From Acestrorhynchus altus (lineage: Eukaryota; Chordata; Actinopteri; Characiformes; Acestrorhynchidae), in the NCBI GenBank assembly GCA_034509495.1, contig CM067523.1, forward strand, positions 21,125,886 through 21,189,885: a stretch of 64,000 nt of DNA. The letters are read 5' to 3'. The notes below the pieces were generated by a model. That model made no database searches. It worked only from the letters and a program-made list of their open reading frames with translations, and was not told where the DNA came from. This document shows positions 38,400 through 48,987 of this stretch, piece after piece. Position 1 is the stretch's first letter, and the number at the start of each line of letters is the position of its first letter. The position numbers were made by a program, and so were the translations under genes.

Positions 38400-38446
38400 T
38401 CCAATCAGGTGCGAGCGCACGCTGTTTGATCAACGCTCGGACCAAT
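38400..38446. promoter_or_regulatory. two CCAAT boxes of the cdt1 promoter
   Basis: CCAATCAG at 38401-38408 and ACCAATGG ending near 38448. They are about 40 bp apart, a spacing typical of NF-Y-bound cell-cycle promoters. Confidence 0.65.
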
Positions 38447-38496
38447 GGCTGCGCTGGAAGTCGGCGCGCTTGGAACGGAAGCCCGCCTACAAAGGT

Positions 38497-38502
38497 CACG
38501 TG
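38497..38502. promoter_or_regulatory. E-box CACGTG
   Basis: Perfect CACGTG within GGTCACGTGG, 44 bp upstream of the cdt1 start codon. USF- or MYC-type binding is possible. Confidence 0.5.
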
Positions 38503-38508
38503 GTGGGG

Positions 38509-38520
38509 TTTGGCGGGAAA
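38509..38520 (+). promoter_or_regulatory. E2F site of cdt1
   Basis: TTTGGCGGGAAA matches the E2F consensus exactly and lies 26 bp before the cdt1 ATG. CDT1 is a known E2F target in animals, so G1/S control is expected. Confidence 0.8.
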
Positions 38521-38545
38521 GGCGCAAAGCGTTCTCGACGGTCAG

Positions 38546-41500
38546 ATGGCGCAGGCGCGGGTCACCGACTTCTACTCTCGCAGTAAACGGGCCGCGGGGG
38601 CCACGGGGAGCTCGAAGGGCCCGAAGGCCCCGACAGGGCGGGTTCCCGGGCTGACGGAGACCCTCTGCGGCGTCCAGGAGGAGTTTCTGCGGGTCGTCGC
38701 CGAGGCCGCGGCCCCTGAGCCAGTATGCGGTCAGCCTGGGCCCGAGGACGCCGGAGCCCCGCCGCTGACACCCAGCACCCCGAAGCGGGGCTCCGCCGAG
38801 GCCGGGCTCGAGCCGGGGTCCGTCGCGGAGCAGCACAGCACCGCCAAGAAGCGCGTCCGGCTTGCGGGACCACCGCGGAGCAGCGCGCGGAAGAGGCTGG
38901 AGCTGACCGCCGAGCCGCGGGTTAGTGTGTGTTTTGCTCTCTTTGTGGGGATCCGCCGCCTCCGGGGCGCGTCAGGAGCGGCCCGCGCGGCTCGGAGGAC
39001 GGCGGCTCGGGGTCGGGCGGGAGGTTTTAGCGACGCTGTGCGAATTACGCCGATTTTCCGTGCGTGGACAGGACTTAACTTCCCTGCGAAGCACGATTAC
39101 AAGCGCGCGGCTCTCACACACTCCTGCTGTGGAGCCCCTAGCGGCGGGGTATGGAACTGCAGGTCAATATGCCACAGCGAGCCCTTAGGAGGCTTAGAGT
39201 CCTAACTTCATTATTTAACCGCGGATTATTTTTCTCGGATACGCTGAATAAGAGTTACAACTACAGGCATTACTGGGTTAAAGTAACACTATCCGTGAAA
39301 ATGCCCCCCCTGTGTTTGGGCTTGATCCCGTCCTTCAGCAAAAAGAGCCAATCAGATTGCTGCTTTAGTCGCCTTTCCGGATTAAGTCCCGCCCTTTTGC
39401 AAAAAAAGCCAATAAGATTAACCGTAAAACAGCACATTTTTGCTGTCATTGCTGTCTTAAATGAAGTTTTTCTCGATGTTGAACGGTTAATGTTTCACCA
39501 ACCAAAAATACCCTGGTATGTGTGTGTGTGTACGTTTGGTCGCACCCTTTGCCAGAAGCAGCCAATCAGATTGCTTGTATTGCCACATGCAGCACTAGTG
39601 AGGAAACTACCATGGGAATGCCACACTTGAAAAATCCCTTAGCAACCACCTACTGGCGCCGTACCAGCTACTTCCCATTGGGATGCGGTCAACAACTTAC
39701 CTGAAACCATGTCACCATAGGGTTGATTACATTAAAGGGACCACATTAACATACTAGTTAAACAACAGTGTTGCAGACTGACGGCTGGACGGGCGTGAAC
39801 TCCGGCGTCGGTCTGTGAACGATCGGGCCGTTCGCAGTCCTTTGAGAACATTGCTGATTGATGTGATCTTTGCATACAGGCTCCAGATGTGGCCTCAGCC
39901 AGCGCTGACCCCCAGGCTGCCTCACAGCCGGTCCATAAAGAGTCCAAGGATGTGGTCAATAAGGGTACAACCACCCCCCCTGTAAACAAAACCAGTGCCG
40001 GCAGCAGTCCTACAAAGTCCAGGCAGGCCACCAGGACCAAGGTAGGGTTCTGGGATGCTGAGTGACTGTTCTAGCCTGTCGCGCTGTGGTCTCCTGTAGA
40101 CGTATACTGGTGTAGCGACGACACAGCGTCACTACTGAGCTGATCTCAGAGACGGCCTACTTTTACAAAAGTGTCCCTCTGTGGTCCCCAGTATTGTCCC
40201 CTGGTATTGTATAAGGGTCTTTATATGGGGATGATTTAGTTTTGTGGTGATTCATCCCTTGTGGTGAATCCATAACTTTGTTTCGTTGCACATTTTCAGA
40301 AAACCTTCTCCAGAGAGGACGTGGCAGCTCTGAAATCCCGCCTGCAGAAGCTGAAAGGTCAGTCCGAAAGCGTGTCCTCGCCCACCGAGGCCCCGGTGTC
40401 GGCGCTCGCGGAGCTGAAAGCCCGGCTCGACAGCGCCAGAGAGCTTTCAGCAAAGGTTCGACAGAGGAAGGCTGAGAGGGTCGAGGAGGAGGAGAAGGTC
40501 GGCGAGGAGCGAGAGCAAGCTCAACCCAGAGCTGAGGAAGGGTAAGGGGACGGTTTTTGCGGCGTCTGTGTGGAGATGAAGACGAAATTTGGAAGTTGCT
40601 TAACTGTCCAGTAACGTGAGTCTTGACCGTGTTGTAAAGCCCTTCGCACTTCTGATTCCAGAGAGAAGCTTCCTGCCTACCAGCGCTACCACACACTAGC
40701 TCAGGATGTTCCTCCTGGCCTCACTCTGCCCTACAAGTACAAGGTTTTGGCTGAGATGTTCCGCAGCATGGACACCATCGTCGGCATGCTCTTCAACCGC
40801 TCTGAAACGGTCACCTTCGCCAAAGTCAAACAAGGGGTCCAGGACATGATGCACAAGTAAGAACAATGATCGTTTGGTTGTAAAAGTTCTCATGTGGTTC
40901 GTCTGTTTCTCTGCAGACTTTATTCTCCTGCTTTCTGATCAATGATCAGGACCCCACAGGACCACCACAGAGCAGCTATTATTAGTGTGTTGCACTGGTA
41001 CGAGTGGATCAGACGCAGCAGTGCTGCTGGAGTCCACTGTGTCCACTCACTGTCCACTCTATTAGATACTCCTACCGAGTGTCTCCACCTTGCAGATCTA
41101 AAATCAGAGATGGAAGCCTGGATATTTCAGGTTGGTGGACCATTCTCCACCCAGCAGTGACGCTGAGGGGTTTAAACACTCCAGCAGCACTGCTGTCTGA
41201 TCCACTCGTACCAGAAGAACAAGGAGGTGAACATATAGATCAGCACTTTAAGATGAAGTCTGTTTCTATCGTCATTCTCAGGCGTTTTGAGGAGACTCAC
41301 ATTGGTCAGATTAAGACCGTGTACCAGTCCGCCTACACCTTCCGCCAGGAGAAGAACATCCCGAACTTCAGCGCCACGGCAAAGAAATCTGCCTACCAGC
41401 TCACGGTGGAGCCGGTCATCGAAGAAGGTGAGAGATCTCAGAAATGTTCATGTAGTTTTAGGAACCTGTTCATTTTTACTTACCCAGAGCTTCTTCTTTC

Positions 41501-42545
41501 CCTCAGAAACGAACGGCGTCCAGCCTGTTCTGTCTGCGACTCGTCTGCTGGAGCGGAGGCACGTGTTCCATCAGAACTTGGTCGAAATTGTGAAAGGACA
41601 TCATAAGGTGTGTTTGTTTCATATATTGTCACATTGTGATCTTCATCTGGCCAGCTTCAAACACGATGAACGAGTACCAACGTGTCTGGTCTGTCCTGCA
41701 GGTCTTTCTTGCCACCTTGAACCCTCCCGTGGAAGTCCCAGATGATAAGCTTACCCGTTGGCACCCCAGGTTCAGGGTGGACGAAGTGCCGAATGTTCAG
41801 CCCAGCGAGTTACCTCAGCCTCCGAAGACTGAGAAACTGACCACCGCTCAAGAAGTTCTGGACAAAGCTCGTGCCCTCATGACCCCGAAGGTAGCTTCAA
41901 AACTGCTGTGATATTTTAGCAAATGACCACCTGCTCGTTTCTACTCGCTGTCCAGTTGATCAGCTCCACTGACCAAACAGGAGCACTCTTTATTTACCTT
42001 GTTCTTCAATGATCAGGACCACAGCAGAGCAGCTATTATGGGGTGGTGGGTCATTCTCAGCACTGCAGTGACAGTGGGCCAGCAACGTCTACTCCCATGT
42101 GTCTAGTGGAGTGGACACAGTGTTTAAACACTCCAGCAGCACTGCTGTGTCTGATCCACTCGTCCCAGCGCAACACACACTAACACACCACCACCATGTC
42201 GGTGTCACTGCAGTGCTGAGAATGACCCACCACCCACATAATAGCTGCTCTGTGGTGGTCCTTGAAAGTGAAAGTGACCGATTGATTGAGCTCTGGTCAG
42301 AGTTGAGGAATAAACTCATTCATTTGTCTCTTTCAGATGGAGAAGGCTTTGGCTAACATGGCATTAAAAACAGCAGAGACCCCACGTGCAAAAGAACCTG
42401 AACCCCCAGCAAAACCCTCGGAGACCCCCACCCAGACGCCCAGTGCCCTGAAAGGGGTCTCGCAGTCCCTGCTGGAAAGGGTATATATTTAACACCACAT
42501 GTTTCAGTAGCTCACGCTCTTCATATTAAATGAAATGTTTGTGTA

Positions 42546-42598
<53 letters not shown>

Positions 42599-43280
42599 CT
42601 CAGATCCGAGCAAAAGAGGCTCAGAAACTGCAGGCGGCGATGACGCGGAACCCTGAGCAAGAGCAGCGTCTGGCAATGATGTCACGCCTGCCAGAACTGG
42701 CCCGAATCCTGAGAAACGTGTTTGTGGCCGAGAAGAAACCAGCCTTGACCATGGAGATGGCCTGCCATCGCATGATCGCCAGCTATCGTTCTTCTCTCAG
42801 CACAGGTGAGCATGACCACATCAGAGATGATACACACTGGATCAGACAGCAGTGCTGCTGGAGTGTTTAAACCCCCCACAGTCCTGTGAGCACTGATGAA
42901 GGACTAGAGGACCATCAACACAAATTGCAGAAACAGATGAGCTTCTGTCTCTGACTTTACATCTACAAGGTGGAGACACTCGGTATGAGTGTTTCATAGA
43001 GTGGACACGGTGTTTAAGCACTCCAGCAGCACTGCTGCGTCTGATCCACACAATAGCTGCTGGTGGTGGTCCTGTGGGGTCCTGAGCATTGAAGACTTAT
43101 CGTTTTATCGTTTCAGGGGAAATGGAAAAACACCTTCGTCTGCTGACCGAATTGGCACCCGAGTGGCTGACCGTTCATCCAATCAGAAAAGATTTTTACC
43201 TCAAGCTGAACAAGAACAGCAACATGAACCTGGTTTTGGAGAAACTGGGTCAGAAGATAAAAGAGCAGGAACGACAGTGA
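38546..43280 (+). CDS. cdt1: DNA replication licensing factor Cdt1 (complete, 10 exons)
   Basis: Loads MCM2-7 onto origins with ORC/CDC6 in G1 and is inhibited by geminin. Coding exons: 38546-38920, 39880-40041, 40300-40541, 40662-40856, 41282-41427, 41507-41607, 41702-41890, 42337-42480, 42604-42805 and 43117-43280. Total 1,920 nt, 639 residues, all with GT-AG sites and consistent phases. Residues 3-10 (QARVTDFY) form a PIP box with the TD pair and a basic residue at +4 (K14), the CRL4-Cdt2 degron. Candidate cyclin-binding motifs are KKRVRL (101-106) and RKRLEL (115-120). The geminin-binding winged helix begins near 260 (LPYKYKVLAEMFRSMDTIVG). The C-terminal MCM-binding winged helix spans about 519-639. 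It is longer than human (546 aa), mostly in the disordered N-terminus. The frame is open back to 38348, but the PIP box is N-terminal in the family, which fixes the start at 38546. Confidence 0.97.
39335..39580. repeat. three diverged 'agccaatcagattg' units in cdt1 intron 1
   Basis: gagccaatcagattgctgct (about 39345), aagccaataagattaacc (39406) and agccaatcagattgcttgta (39560) are each preceded by a cccttt/ttgcaaaa-type stretch. Confidence 0.7.
40905..41220. mobile_element. palindromic dispersed element in cdt1 intron 4
   Basis: From ctctgcagactttattctcc to tgatccactcgtaccagaag, including both arms with an internal deletion. Confidence 0.9.
42001..42265. mobile_element. palindromic dispersed element in cdt1 intron 7 (deleted form)
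   Basis: Both ends are kept: ttcaatgatcaggaccacag at the left and agctgctctgtggtggtcct at the right. The middle is shortened. Confidence 0.9.
42548..42598. repeat. (GT)n microsatellite at the cdt1 intron 8 acceptor
   Basis: About 25 GT units end three bases before the ctcag acceptor at 42599-42603, so the polypyrimidine tract is replaced by GT repeat. Confidence 0.95.
42825..43100. mobile_element. palindromic dispersed element in cdt1 intron 9
   Basis: From actggatcagacagcagtgc to gtggggtcctgagcattgaa, ending 20 bp before the exon 10 acceptor. Confidence 0.9.
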
Positions 43281-43607
43281 AGGAAGGACTTGCGGACTCT
43301 GTAATAACTCTGTGCAATAGTTGAGGACGACTCCGTTTCTGGTCTTTGGACTGGACGACCGGCCACAGTGTGGCTCCACCTTAAAGAACGCTGCTTTAAA
43401 GGACAATGATTTGAGACGTTACTTGAATTTTTTTCATTTTTATGAGTGTTTTTCTTGAACCGAGTAGTTTTAATATTGCAGCTGAAACTCGATCACAACA
43501 GCTTTAAATTTTTTAACGTTTGCGGTGCCTGTCGGCAGGTGGACGTTACGGTCAGAACCTTCCTGGAATAATGGCCGAAGTTCACTGGAAGGTTTGCTTG
43601 AATGTCT

Positions 43608-43737
43608 AATAAACAGGCTGTTCCAAACAGATGGCATCTTTTCTTCAAGACCTCAATTAAAGTTGATACTCATCTTCAAAAAGTTCCCATACATTACAGG
43701 TTCATGTTGGAAGTAGGCAACGTCCCGCAAAAATAAA
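43608..43737 (+). terminator. cdt1 polyadenylation signals
   Basis: AATAAA at 43608-43613 and again at 43732-43737, 330-455 bp after the cdt1 stop codon. Confidence 0.6.
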
Positions 43738-43739
43738 AT

Positions 43740-45271
43740 GGACACAACGCGGTGGAGACAAACTGTCCATGAACACCTAAAATATGGTCCTATTTTTAAT
43801 GTGGGGTGTTACACGTTCCAGTCCCTGTAGGTAGGAATTACACTTAGTGAGGCCAAAACGTTTAAGAAAGTTCGTTCTACGCTGCGGGGACAACACGTCC
43901 TGATAAACGGACTGTCCAGGGTCAAAACCAAACAGGTGCAACCCTACGGGAACAAGGTCCTACTAAGTCGTTCAGAGTGGGGGATTTGGTGTGAAATGGG
44001 TCACTGGAGGTGTTTATCTGGGATGCTGATGAGCTTTTCAGAAACCAGGTTCTCTGTTCGCCATCACGCTAGATAATTCGACTCTAGAACTGAGCATTTC
44101 CCCCCAAAATCAGTCTGAACAAGTTCACATCTCCAAAACGTACAGCAGTGTTTTCTGAACCCTGGTCCTAGAGGCACCCCTGCCCAACGTCTGACAAGAC
44201 ATGTTAATTAGCTGATGAGTCAGGTATGTAGGGCAGGGGTACCTCCAGGACCTTGGACAATGGGTTTCTGCTCAGTAAGCATCCAACTTAAAAAAATTCA
44301 TCACTGGTATTTGTTCAGGCATGATTTTTTTTATTATATGAATATGATGTGCACCCCCCCCACCCCCCCAGGAGCGCCAACAAATTAAAAACCCAGAGTA
44401 ACTACTGCTCTGCAGTAGAACTTTACTGACCATCTCCCACAGAATGATTAGAAAACTTGAGCTCCTCAAGATGCATCACAACCCGCTTCAATTACACAGA
44501 AGATGATGCCACAGAAGAACCTCTCGCGGTTCTACAAAGCAGCGTTTCTCAACTCTGGTCCCAGAGGCACCCCTGCCCGTTTTTGTGGTTCCGCTGCTTT
44601 CACACACACCTCCTGCCACTCTGAAACGGCTTGGAAATGAGCCGATTAGTTGATTCAGGTGTGTTTGGAGCAGGGCAGGGGTGCCTCCAGGACCAAGATC
44701 GAGAAACACTGCCATAGAGAGACACGGTTGTAAGAGAGATGTTAAGTGTGAGAGCGTAAGGAGCACTCACTTCTTCGTTTAACCAAGAACGGTTTCTCTA
44801 TAGCTGTGGTTCTCAAGCCTTGTCCTAGAGGAACCCCTGCCCTGCGACTGAACCAGGTGTGTCCCGGGAGGAGGCAAAGCGTTTCTCAACCCTGGTCCTG
44901 GAGGCACCCTGCCCTGCACGCCTGATTCCACTAATCGGCTCGTTGGCACGGCCTTCGGAGTTGCAAGGTGGGCATTAAAGCAGGGAACCTTCTAAAATGT
45001 GCAGGGCAGGGGTGCCTCTAGGTTGCTAGAGTGCAATTAAAGTCTGGATTAACCAATCAAAAATTAAGTGAATGTTCACCATCGGTGTAAACAGTGTAGC
45101 AGTGGTCACCAACCCCGCTTTTGGAGACCCACCTCCCAACAGTTTTCGATGAAGCTCGGTGAAGGACAGAGTTGGGAGTACAGTAGAGAGAAGGTAGATG
45201 TCCACATGTAGAGATGACCACTGGACACTCTATGGACAACACGTGAGACTGGTGTGACTGGAAACGTTTGG
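43740..45271. other. cdt1-aprt convergent spacer
   Basis: No gene seen. It is dominated by the 'ttctcaaccctggtcctgg' MITE family (44145-44265, 44540-44710, 44800-45030) and a C-rich run at 44355-44371. A TTTATT at 44331-44336 would be an AATAAA for aprt, but it is nearly 1 kb past the stop, so it is only a candidate. Confidence 0.55.
44540..44710. mobile_element. short palindromic MITE, full copy
   Basis: Starts gcagcgtttctcaactctgg, then tcccagaggcacccctgccc, and ends gcaggggtgcctccaggacc plus gagaaacactgcc. The ends are imperfect inverted repeats. Confidence 0.8.
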
Positions 45272-47195
45272 TCAATATTGAACCAATGAAAAAACAGAAT
45301 TTGGCTTCAGTCTTTCAGCTCCTTTAAGGTCCTTGAGTTCGATCACCACCAAACAGCCCAAAACCTCAGCCTGCTGTTTCGTCATCAGCTCACACGCTGC
45401 ATACAGTGTCCCTGATGAAAGACAAGACAGCATTAAGGGTGGTGCCTGATGACATGGTAAGTGACGTTGAACACGTCTTGGGACATTCCGTTTCCGAAGT
45501 TGTGTGGGCATTTAACATTCCTGGATCCACAGTTATATGTGCGAACCAGGAATGTCATAGAAGGCATTACCACCCACAGTGAAAAGGGCAGTGGGTGCCC
45601 ATGGGTGCTTGAAGATTGGCTGGAGGCCCAATGCACATTTCCTGGAGCTCAGTGCAGCGTTCTTTAGGTTCTGCAGGTTATGGGAGCAGAGGACCCACCA
45701 GAATACCTCTGTTAACACCCCCACACCAGACACGCCTCACCTGGACTCGTGAGGTTGCTATGGGAACATGGTGTGGTCTTGTTAGCACAGACCCTATGAA
45801 GCCACATCCATGATCAACTCCCTTCAAGGACATACATCACACTGCGGATCCAGGAATGATAAAAGCCCACTCAGCTTCAGAAAAATGGAATGGAATGGAA
45901 GATCACCCTGATCTTCAATGGTCAGGACCCTACAGGACCACCACAGAGAAGCTATTATGTGGGTGGTGGGTCATTCTCAGCACTACAGTCACATTGACAC
46001 AATGGTGTGTTACAGCAGTGCTGCTGGAGTGTTTAATCCCTGTGTCCACTCACTGTCCACTCTATGAGACACTCCTACCGAGTGTCTCCACCTTGTAGAT
46101 GTAAAGTCAGAGACAGAAGCTCATCTGTTTCTGCACAGTTTGTGTTGGTCTTCCTCTAGTCCTTCATCAGTGCTCACAGGACGCGGTTGACTGAATGTTT
46201 CTGGTTGTTGGACCGTTCTCAGTCCAGTAGTGACAATGAGTGACCACTTGTACCAGGGCAACACACACTAACACACCACCACGCCAGTGACTCCGCTAAA
46301 CGATCCACCACTCACATTGTTCTCACATGGTGGTCCTATGAGTTCCTGACCATTGAAGTTCAGGACGGAATGCAGAAACAACGTTCTGACCACCGCCTTA
46401 TGGTCCATCGATGACACTAACCTCCAGTAGCCAGCAGGTCATCGATGAGGAGAACCTTCTGTCCTGGTTCCACAGCATCTGCCTGAATCTCTGCCTCAGC
46501 CTGTTAACAACAGACCAAGAGAAATACCCTCACTTCCAACGTGGTAGAAGAACGCACTATAATCCAGAAAACGTGGTAGGTCTTACCTTCCCATACTCAA
46601 GGTCGTACGCTACAGACACTGTAGGGCCAGGAAGCTTCCCTTTCTTTCTGACCAGAGCGAAGCCGATCCCCAACCTCTGAGCCAAGAGAGGTCCGAACAG
46701 GAACCCTCTGGCATCCAGACCTGCAGCACAAAGTACAGCATGTATCTACAGATACTACACTGTGGTCAGTCTCGTCTCCAGACCCGTCCCTGACACTCCA
46801 TCAACACTCCACCCCTACTGCACAATCTACAGGACCTGAGTGAGAACATTCAAGCTGCAGAGACAGAGAGAGAGAGAGAGAGAGACAGAGAGAGACAGAC
46901 AGAGACACACACAGAGGGAGGGACAGTCTTACCTACAATCAGCTCTACCTGGGGGTAAGACTGTCTGACCTGCTCCTCAAACAGGTCCGTAACGGCAGTC
47001 AGAGCTTCAGGGTCTTTCAGGATGGGACAGATGTCCCTGCAGGGACACAAACACCAACATGAGCTGAACCACTGTCCCGGAGTGGACCACCTTTAACCCG
47101 GAGATAAAGTCTCACCTGAAGTTCACTCCTTCAGTGGGGAAATCAGGAAACGCTCTGATTCTCCGCGCAATGCAGTCCAGCTTCTGTCCCGCCAT
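45272..47195 (-). CDS. aprt: Adenine phosphoribosyltransferase (complete, 5 exons)
   Basis: Cytosolic purine-salvage enzyme that makes AMP from adenine and PRPP. Exons on the minus strand: 47195-47116, 47036-46933, 46720-46587, 46500-46422 and 45411-45272. Total 537 nt, 178 residues (human 180), with clean GT-AG junctions. It starts MAGQKLDCIARRIRAFPDFP; human and fish APRT share the FPDFP-EGV(N/L)F start. The PRPP-binding loop VLLIDDLLATGGT is at 122-134 and is intact. LDARGFLFG near 63-71 and VRKKGKLPGP are also family hallmarks. It is convergent with cdt1 and in the same orientation relative to it as in human. Intron 4 holds a full-length palindromic element (45900-46370). Confidence 0.97.
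45900..46370. mobile_element. palindromic dispersed element, full-length example (aprt intron 4)
   Basis: About 460 bp with long terminal inverted repeats. The left end reads ccctgatcttcaatggtcag, gaccctacaggaccaccaca. The right end reads tggtggtcctatgagttcct, gaccattgaagttcagg. The middle has gctgctggagtgtttaatcc, ctccaccttgtagatgtaaa, gtcagagacagaagctcatc and gtttctggttgttggacc. There is no open frame of note. At least 20 other copies or fragments are listed in this window. It behaves as a non-autonomous hairpin DNA element (MITE-like); superfamily and target-site duplication were not established. Confidence 0.9.
46862..46918. repeat. (GA)n-rich tract in aprt intron 2
   Basis: GAGA/GACA repeat. 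On the coding (minus) strand it is a long pyrimidine tract just downstream of the exon 2 donor. Confidence 0.9.
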
Positions 47196-48840
47196 CTGTC
47201 CACTGTGCTCCGCGGAGCGGCGCTACAAAATTAAAGTCTCAAACAGAGCGCGCTCACAATGATTCAAAATAAAAGTCCCCTAAACCTTTTCGTTCCCAAA
47301 AAAATTATATATAATATAATATACATTTTATTGATAAAATAATGAACAAAAGTATTTATACATCATATAAGATAATTTATTACATTAATTTAAAATGATT
47401 ACAAAACTCATTTGATGTATGATTTTTAATGTGACTTTTATTAAGTTGTGAGGATTATTTATTACAGTTCAGTTATTACAGGTTTACTGTAAAATCTAAA
47501 GTTCATAATTTGATGTTTGATGGCCAGGTCTGACGCTCATGCGGATGGACTGACAGGCCGCTCCGCTCCGAGTTTATGACGGCACCCGCGGTCTGTAGAT
47601 CAGGAGAAATCACAAAGTCCAGGAAAGCAGCTGAAACAAGATGTTCAAACTATAAATTTGGACCCTAATACATTCTTTGTCATGACTCGAGACCGGGTTT
47701 GATGATAAACACTATTAAAAGAAGGATTTCTCAGTGACTCATTGTTGCGTACAGTAGCTTTAATACATCATTAGCACTGACAGTGGATAGCAGTAAACAA
47801 TCATTATTTTCAATGTTTTTTGTTGTTTGTTTTCTGAAGATTCGCTCATTATTTATGAGTTGTTTAATTAAATTAAATATTATTTATTTGGACTGTGGTT
47901 AATGGTTGCTTCATAGCCAGACCAGTACAGGTTAAAGCATAATATTTATATCTGTTCTACAGCATTAAAGTTGATATTTTACTTTATTTATTAAAAAAAA
48001 ACTTTGAGGGGACACAAATAACTCAAAATAAATAAATAAAGAAATTTGAGGGGACACAAATAACTCAAAAGCCTGAATAAAATAATTTTGTGAAAAAAAT
48101 CCTGTTTCATGTCGACATGTTTGCAGTAATGTATGTTGGAATAGCAACATTTAATTGGTTCGTTTTAGTACAGAATGGGTTTGTTTATATTCTGTTTACT
48201 AACATTTATATTAAACTGTATAGTCTATATTTTACAGTATTAGTGTAATACACTGTGGACGTAACCTTAGACTTACATTTAACATTTTCTATCCTCTTTG
48301 TATCCCTAAAAATAAGTTTTTATTAGTGTGCATTTAAAGAATATGAGGACAATTCTGTAAAACAATAGTTGAACGAACCCCCTTTTCATAAGCCCCGCCC
48401 CTAAAAGCATACCTTTCGGCTGTTTCAATATTAAATCTCTTTGCCTGCATAAACATGCAGGTAAAGTGTTCTGGACTGAAATTGTGCACATTTCCATTAA
48501 AGCTGCGACACATGTAAATCACCTCCATTCTGACTGACTCTCTCGTATCGGGCCTCGTTTCCAACCAGTCCAACCTGAAACCCTCCTTATAATGTCAGTA
48601 TGAAAGTATGGCACTAATTTAAAATATGCTTTATGCTGAGTTTGCACAACTGGCTGTACAAATTCCCTAAAATTAAAGGAATCCATAATTTATATCATGT
48701 TAATGTACTGCACGAATATTAATCTAAAATCATTTATTCTCATTACATGAATGTCATATTTTAATATGAATAAAAATACCACAGATTTGATCAAATTCCT
48801 ATAAAAATAATAACACAAAGTCCAACAGCAACTGCTTGTA
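47196..48840. other. spacer between aprt and galns 3' exons
   Basis: AT-rich with no gene recognised. It contains the aprt promoter side (GC-rich only near 47200 and 47540-47600) and a two-copy 34-48 bp repeat at 48000-48075 (gaggggacacaaataactca twice). Confidence 0.5.
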
Positions 48841-48849
48841 AAAATGTTC

Positions 48850-48855
48850 TTTATT
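48850..48855 (-). terminator. polyadenylation signal of the galns 3' end
   Basis: AATAAA on the minus strand, 133 bp beyond the stop codon at 48988. This supports a genuine terminal exon. Confidence 0.75.
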
Positions 48856-48987
48856 TCTCTTGTCATTAAAACATGACAATATGTCATGAGTTCAGTGAGA
48901 ATCTGTAAATCAAACAAAATCACCCGTTAATGTGCAGAGATCGGCGGTTATAAAAACGATTTCCATCAATAGTCAGGAGAAAAGACG

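Larger units (their letters stand above)
36151..38545. promoter_or_regulatory. piezo1-cdt1 divergent intergenic region
   Basis: 2.4 kb between the two start codons. It contains a GC-rich stretch (36830-37070), a tetranucleotide tract (37120-37300), an AT-rich middle (37820-38350) and the cdt1 proximal promoter (38400-38545). Any 5' untranslated exon of piezo1 would lie here, but none can be fixed from sequence alone. Confidence 0.6.
38440..39040. promoter_or_regulatory. CpG-rich island over cdt1 exon 1
   Basis: Visibly high GC and CpG density through the first exon and the start of intron 1, in contrast with the AT-rich flanks. Confidence 0.75.

Noticed and set aside
38348..38545. In-frame upstream extension of cdt1 exon 1
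   Set aside because: It would bury the PIP box 66 residues inward and overlaps the CCAAT and E2F promoter motifs.
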